A DNA stretch of 10,405 nucleotides from CAYTQK01 sp964439745. GTDB lineage: Bacteria > Desulfobacterota > Desulfobacteria > Desulfobacterales > Desulfosudaceae. Below the pieces are notes generated by a model. That model saw only the letters and a list, made by a program, of their open reading frames with translations. It was not told where the DNA came from and made no database searches. Shown here one piece after another: positions 6,904 through 10,405 of this stretch. The stretch covers positions 1-10,405 of the forward strand of contig CAYTQK010000102.1 of NCBI GenBank assembly GCA_964439745.1, read 5' to 3'. The position numbers and the translations under genes were made by a program. Numbering within the stretch: the stretch's first letter is position 1; every line of letters starts with the position of its first letter.

Positions 6904-8310
6904 TTATTTACTTATCCGACTTTCGGCATAATGAACCAATCGTAAAATCCGACGGGCCAAAGAATGATTCAGAAGATTCATGATCAGCGGTGCCAATTGA
7001 GTCCCCAATCTTTTTTTGTTGCTGGTTCCCATCCAGGGATGAAGAGAATTTTTAAAATCCCGTCGTGATACCAGATTGAGCATCAAGAGGATCAAACGCG
7101 GAGGGGCCAGGGTTCGACGCAAGATACTGGGCAGGGTAAATAATTCCTGGTAAATAGATGCATACATGGCATCTATTTCTTCCGCTGACATATTTTCTGT
7201 GTTCATCAAGGCATGGGTTCCATCATAGAGATGCCACTTCCGCGGAAGCTTAATCTCGTTTCCTGCCAGCCTGTTATAGAGGGGAGAACCGGGAAGCGGT
7301 GTCAGGACATAAAGCAGCAGAAGGGGCACCCGGGCACTGTTGCAGAAATTGACAATCCGTTGAGCCGTTCTGGTATCATCATGCTCAAACCCCACAATCA
7401 TGCTGACCAAAGGATCAATATTATGTTTTTTCATGTTACGGACAGCACTCTTGGCTGAAATCCCGAGGTTCATTCTTTTTTTCGAGGACTCCAGGTTGGC
7501 CGCGTCAACAGTTTCCACCCCCACATAAAGAAACATGCAGCCCGCAGCAGCCGCGGCCTTTACCAGTTCCACATCATTGGCGGCCGCCAGGTTGAATTGC
7601 CCGCCCCATAATTTATTCAGCGATTTCATCTGCTCAAACAATGCCAGCGCATATTCCTTGTCAGCCGACAAATTGTCATCAACGATAAACAATACCGGCC
7701 CGGCCTGTTTCATATCCATAATCACATCATCCAGCGGCCGCTTGCGGTACCGGCCTTTATACAAACCTGATACGGAGCAGAATTCACAATGATAAGGACA
7801 TCCCCGCGTGACCTGGACGGGATAATAATGACCGATATAATTTTTCATCTTCAATAGATCATATCGGGGGGCTGGAAGCGCTGTAAGATCGCTGGGTTCA
7901 TCCCTTCTGTAAATACCGTGCAGATTGCCCGCAGCCGCATCGGCCACAATCTGTTCCATCAAGCCTTCTGCTTCTCCTTGAACAACGGCATCACAATACT
8001 GCAGCGCTTCTTCCGGAAGGGCGGAAGCATGAAAACCGCCCATAACAACAGGAACACCACGGCGCCTGAAGCGCTCAGCAATATGATATCCCCGGGGAGC
8101 TCGTGATGTCATGGCGGTAATGCCGACCAGATCGACCTGCTCATCATAATCAAGGGGTTCCAATCCCTCTTCAATGATTTCTATCTCATGTCCGGCGGGG
8201 AACAGGGCGGCCAGGTAGGGCAGCGTCAGGCCGGGAATCAACTCCCGGTAAAGACTGACGGGTTGTCCAAGTGGGTCCAATTGCCCCGGATTGATTAGCT
8301 TAATCTTCAT
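6904..8310 (-). CDS. B12-binding-domain radical SAM protein (second, distinct copy)
   Basis: A 468-aa cytoplasmic enzyme starting MKIKLINPGQLDPLG, with a cobalamin-binding-like domain in residues 1 to about 140 (VDLVGITAMTS, VPVVMGGFHASALPEEAL, VVQGEAE). The radical SAM motif is C171-x3-C175-x2-C178 in TRGCPYHCEFCSVSG. Further core signatures are FIVDDNLSAD and MIVGFEHDD. The C-terminal region (about 360-468) contains LTPLPGSPLYNRL and a basic, helical tail. The architecture is like lipid- or tetrapyrrole-modifying members of this superfamily, but the exact family is not clear. It differs from the 5345-6850 protein throughout, so it is not a recent duplicate. ATG 8308-8310 is chosen because family homology begins there. 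A TTG at 8361 would add 17 residues and overlap the upstream gene remnant. No good ribosome site is seen for either start. It ends 53 bases from the convergent radical SAM gene. Confidence 0.86.
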   Translation of the reverse strand: MKIKLINPGQLDPLGQPVSLYRELIPGLTLPYLAALFPAGHEIEIIEEGLEPLDYDEQVDLVGITAMTSRAPRGYHIAERFRRRGVPVVMGGFHASALPEEALQYCDAVVQGEAEGLMEQIVADAAAGNLHGIYRRDEPSDLTALPAPRYDLLKMKNYIGHYYPVQVTRGCPYHCEFCSVSGLYKGRYRKRPLDDVIMDMKQAGPVLFIVDDNLSADKEYALALFEQMKSLNKLWGGQFNLAAANDVELVKAAAAAGCMFLYVGVETVDAANLESSKKRMNLGISAKSAVRNMKKHNIDPLVSMIVGFEHDDTRTAQRIVNFCNSARVPLLLLYVLTPLPGSPLYNRLAGNEIKLPRKWHLYDGTHALMNTENMSAEEIDAMYASIYQELFTLPSILRRTLAPPRLILLMLNLVSRRDFKNSLHPWMGTSNKKRLGTQLAPLIMNLLNHSLARRILRLVHYAESRISK

Positions 8311-8353
8311 TATGGTTATGATTTCATATGATAAAGATGGATCATGCCAGTCT

Positions 8354-8704
8354 CTATCCAATCTCTCTGCTAATGCTCAATATCTGCGCATAAACTTCCC
8401 CGGTGACCTGCTCAATATATTTTTTTGTATGGCCAGAAAATGGGGGAGCATAATAGTCCGGTTATGAAATATCAGCCGCCTGCTGCACTATGGTTTGATT
8501 GAAACTGGTATTTCACAGTGATCGTATATCATCCGCAGTGTATTTTCCGGCCACCGGCACAAAAACTCATAAGGCACCAGAAGAACCGCCTCCCTCAATG
8601 CCTGATTTCGTGAGATACATTCGGCCACATACTGATAAACCATATTTCATACCAGAGTCAAGCAATTTGAAAGTTACGTCTTTTTTAGTACCCGCAATGC
8701 TTTT
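8354..8704 (-). pseudogene. Remnant of an unidentified gene upstream of the radical SAM gene
   Basis: Reading the minus strand from 8704 gives a coding-like frame of 116 codons to a TAG at 8354-8356, broken by TGA at 8567-8569, TGA at 8513-8515 and TAA at 8462-8464. Segments between the stops look like protein in one and the same frame: KSIAGTKKDVTFKLLDSGMK, then VFVPVAGKYTADDIRSL, then NTSFNQTIVQQAADIS, then PDYYAPPFSGHTKKYIEQVT and a helical end. The frame is cut at 8705 by the 84-bp repeat, so the 5' part is gone. The TAG lies 43 bases before the ATG at 8310 on the same strand, so this was probably the preceding gene of the same operon. I do not recognise the family. The TGA stops could be old TGG tryptophan codons and the TAA an old CAA, which is inference. 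Confidence 0.55.
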
Positions 8705-8788
8705 GTAGAAATAAATGCGTGGTGCTGACACTTTACTTCTTTTTGAGCCGTGCAGAGAAGCCCAAAACTGGTATTTATGGATGGACAC
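8705..8788. repeat. 84-bp direct repeat, copy A (left of the IS3-like element)
   Basis: It runs from GTAGAAATAAATGCGTGGTG to GGTATTTATGGATGGACAC. It matches 10148-10232 in the same orientation with 11 mismatches and one 1-base gap by my hand alignment, about 86% identity. Both ends of the unit carry imperfect inverted ATAAAT-x-C / G-x-ATTTAT sequences, as in small non-coding palindromic or MITE-like repeats. Its last 7 bases (TGGACAC) coincide with the proposed left end of the insertion sequence. Confidence 0.8.
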
Positions 8789-8828
8789 GTGCTAAACTCT
8801 GAGTCAGATTAAAAGAAAAGAGCAGACG

Positions 8829-9110
8829 ATGAGCCCAAAACGGAAAAGTTACAGTGCCGAATTCAAGGCCAAGGTTGCGCTGGCAGCTTTGAAAAATGAA
8901 GAAACCATCGCCTAACTGGCACAGCGACTTGAAGTTCACCCTATTATGATCAACAACTGGAAACGGGCTTTGTTGGGTGGTGCTGCGGATGTTTTTGATA
9001 AAAACCAAAAGACACAAAAGCAGACCGAAGAGACTATAGATGAGCCGCACCGTCAGATCGGCTGGCTGAAGGTGGAAAACGATTTTTTATCAAAGGGGCT
9101 CGGTTATTGA
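8829..9110 (+). pseudogene. IS3-family transposase OrfA (helix-turn-helix subunit), interrupted
   Basis: The ATG at 8829 opens MSPKRKSYSAEFKAKVALAA, the typical start of an IS3 OrfA DNA-binding protein. A TAA at 8913-8915 replaces residue 29, most likely once a Gln or Glu in 'ETIA-x-LAQRLEVHP'. The frame then continues through MINNWKRALLGGAADVF to VENDFLSKGLGY and a TGA at 9108-9110. This gives 93 codons, normal length for OrfA. The 3' end overlaps the start of the orfB frame at 9107, where functional elements use programmed frameshifting to make the fused transposase. Confidence 0.85.
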
Positions 9111-9963
9111 ATCGCCGGCAGCGCCGCAAAACGATCAGCCCCGGCGACAATCAACCGAGCCTGTCCCGACAATGCCAGATGTTGAACGTCAGTCGCTCTT
9201 GGCTGTATTACCGGCCCAAAACTGTCAGTCCGGAAGATTTGAAGCTGATGCGACTGGATGGATGGTCAATATTTAAAAACCCCGACCTGGGGCAGCCGTT
9301 CGATGCGAAACTGGTTTTGGCGTCTGGGATACAAGGTAAACCGCAAATGTATTCAGCGGTTGATGCGACTGATGGGAATCAACGCGATTTATCCCAAACC
9401 CAAACCCAGCCCGCCGCATCCAGAGCATAAAGTGAATTCATGCCTGTTGAAAAAGATGACAATCAATCAGCCGAATCAGGTGTGGGCGGCGGACATCACT
9501 TATATCCCGATGCACCGGGGTTTTATGTATTTGGTGGCGGTGATGGACGGGCACAGCCACAAAGTATTGTCCTGGCGGGTGTCAACAGCCTGGATACGGA
9601 TTTTTGCCTGAAAGCCCTCCAGGAAGCGTTATCCTGTTATGGGCCACCCCAAATTTTTAGCACAAACCAGGGTGCTCAGTTCACCAGTAAAGAATTTACC
9701 GACGAATTGAAGAACTGGAAGGTAAAATCAGTATGGACGGCCGGGGCCGCGTTCATGACAATATTTTCATAGAGCGGCTGTGGTGGACGCTGAAATATCA
9801 CTATCTTTATCTGCATGCGTTTGATGGTGGTTCGGCCTTGCGCGCCGGCCTGAAAAAGTGATTTGCGGTTTATAACACAGAACGCTTTCATCAATCACTT
9901 GACAACCTGACTCCGGATGAGATTTATTTTGACCAGGGCTGGGAATTTGTAGAGGCTGCCTGA
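9107..9963 (+). pseudogene. IS3-family transposase OrfB (DDE integrase subunit), frameshifted and inactivated
   Basis: The OrfB sequence can be followed across three frame changes. RRQRRKTISPGDNQPSLSRQ to LKLMR shifts near 9256, in a GGATGGAT repeat. MDGQYLKTPTWGS to VLSWRVS shifts near 9583. NSLDTDFCLKALQEAL to TDELKNW shifts near 9725. ISMDGRGRVHDNIFIERLWW then runs to the TGA at 9961-9963. A premature TGA at 9859-9861 replaces the Trp of 'KKWFAVYNTERFHQSL'. Of the catalytic triad, the first Asp (AADITYI) and the Glu (NIFIERLWW) remain, but the second Asp is Asn in STNQGAQFTS (normally STDQG). Both the frame and the chemistry are lost. Confidence 0.88.
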
Positions 9964-10005
9964 TGAGGCTTTCGTGGCGTTTATGTCCGATTGTGGTTTT
10001 TGGCC

Positions 10006-10037
10006 GGGCCGGGGGGATTTTTATGGTCCCCCGGCCC
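10006..10037. repeat. Strong GC-rich hairpin after orfB
   Basis: GGGCCGGGGGGA (10006-10017) pairs with TCCCCCGGCCC (10027-10037) with one extra G, around a 9-base AT-rich loop. A second GGGCCCCCGGCC just downstream can compete for the left arm. No T-run follows, so a classical terminator is unlikely on the plus strand. It lies inside the 3' part of the insertion sequence, or is a separate small repeat inserted there. Confidence 0.6.
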
Positions 10038-10147
10038 TGGGCCCCCGGCCGTTGCGTTAAAAAGAAAGATGAGAAAGTCTCCTCTTTGTCAACCGACTTA
10101 GAGCTTAACAAGGGGGCTCGGCTGTCTAGTCGATGGGGTCCACCGCC

Positions 10148-10232
10148 GTAGAAATAAATGCGTGGTGCTCAGGCTTTACTCATTTTTGTGCCGTGAAGAG
10201 AAGTCAAAAAATCGGTATTTATGGATGGACAC
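10148..10232. repeat. 85-bp direct repeat, copy B (right of the IS3-like element)
   Basis: It starts with the same 22 bases as copy A and ends with the same 17, with most differences in the middle. It begins 5 bases after the proposed right end of the insertion sequence. The period between the two copies is 1443 bases. Sequence after the repeat (TAAATAATATTG) is unrelated to that after copy A. Confidence 0.8.
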
Positions 10233-10235
10233 TAA

Positions 10236-10358
10236 ATAATATTGTTGAATCTCGAAGTAACTGTCAAGGCACTGACAATTCCAAAGCACCGATTATTGAA
10301 ACTGCCAGCTCGAATTTACGATGGTAAAGTGAACGGTTTTGATCCTTTAAGTCAGTAG
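10236..10358 (+). pseudogene. Possible C-terminal remnant of an unidentified coding sequence
   Basis: An open frame directly after repeat copy B reads LEVTVKALTIPKHRLLKLPA then RIYDGKVNGFDPLSQ and a TAG at 10356-10358. It has no start codon of its own beyond TTG, and a stop precedes it at 10233-10235. The composition (basic, strand-rich, no repeats) looks more protein-like than the other frames. It could be the tail of another transposase, since a possible IS-end-like sequence follows at once. The evidence is only the look of the peptide. Confidence 0.3.
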
Positions 10359-10382
10359 TGTCCGGTTTATTTTTTAAAAAAT
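10359..10382. other. Possible outer end of another insertion sequence
   Basis: TGTCCGGTTTA is followed by a perfect 14-bp palindrome ATTTTTTAAAAAAT (10369-10382). The sequence sits right after a possible coding remnant and near the window edge. The TGTCCGG start has the look of an insertion-sequence terminus. No matching inverted copy is visible in the window, so this stays a suggestion. The last 23 bases hold nothing that I can name. Confidence 0.2.
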
Positions 10383-10405
10383 AGTATAACCACTTAAAAT
10401 ATTAA

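Larger units (their letters stand above)
8782..10142 (+). mobile_element. Degenerate IS3-family insertion sequence
   Basis: About 1361 bases holding broken orfA and orfB in the order and overlap of IS3 elements. The proposed ends are TGGACAC at 8782-8788 and GGGGTCCA at 10135-10142, which share an inverted TGGAC and have the TG...CA termini usual for the family. A further weak match (CTAAAC / GTCTAG) follows inside. The flanking bases show no 3-4 bp target duplication. The coding parts carry two internal stops, three frame changes and a catalytic substitution, so the element cannot make its own transposase. The exact ends are inferred; the identity rests on the two proteins. Confidence 0.8.

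Noticed and set aside
8311..8361. Longer start (TTG at 8361) for the minus-strand radical SAM gene
   Set aside because: The added 17 residues do not look like the family N-terminus and the frame would overlap the end of the upstream gene remnant; MKIKLINPG is the usual start.
8705..10232. Long target-site duplication created by the insertion sequence
   Set aside because: IS3-family insertion duplicates about 3-4 bases; 84-85 bp repeats differing at about 14% of positions are better explained as separate repeat copies.
10133..10327. 64-codon plus-strand open frame over repeat copy B
   Set aside because: Its first half is the non-coding repeat and the end of the insertion sequence; nothing suggests that it is translated.

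Overview
The window looks like part of an anaerobic bacterial genome, most plausibly Desulfobacterota (former Deltaproteobacteria) or a similar strict anaerobe. That placement is an inference from gene content: a thiolase-like enzyme, two ferredoxin-type proteins, a ferredoxin-nitroreductase fusion and two cobalamin-binding radical SAM enzymes. No rRNA or other phylogenetic marker is present. A run of ten N (3342-3351) shows the sequence is a scaffold with a gap.

Left part (1 to about 2.9 kb) is GC-rich. It holds the start of a thiolase (minus strand, cut by the window edge), a 282-aa double [4Fe-4S] protein (minus), and a divergently transcribed 345-aa protein fusing a double ferredoxin domain to a nitroreductase (plus). 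The 390-base space between the last two carries a promoter-like sequence for each direction and a perfect 16-bp AT-rich palindrome. This is a coherent redox neighbourhood.

Middle part (3.0 to 8.4 kb) is less GC-rich and has a surface-polymer or lipid-modification flavour. Two incomplete genes flank the N gap and point away from each other. Next come a 614-aa polytopic membrane protein of the TMTC-like GT-C type with five C-terminal TPRs, and an overlapping, translationally coupled B12-binding radical SAM enzyme (501 aa). Tail-to-tail with that is a second B12-binding radical SAM enzyme (468 aa) on the minus strand. The membrane protein and the first radical SAM enzyme are clearly one operon; the substrate cannot be read from the sequence.

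Right part (8.35 kb to the end) is decayed DNA. A gene remnant with three in-frame stops lies directly upstream of the second radical SAM gene on the same strand. It is cut by an 84-bp repeat, followed by a dead IS3-family insertion sequence (about 8782-10142) whose orfA and orfB carry stops, three frame changes and a lost catalytic aspartate. A second, about 86% identical copy of the repeat lies 5 bases beyond the insertion sequence, in the same orientation. The last 170 bases hold a possible small coding remnant and an AT-rich palindrome.

I see no CRISPR array, tRNA, rRNA or recognisable defence system, and I do not claim a new system. The points most worth checking are the operon joining a TPR glycosyltransferase-like membrane protein to a B12 radical SAM enzyme, the repeat-bracketed insertion sequence with the broken gene beside it, and the assembly gap.
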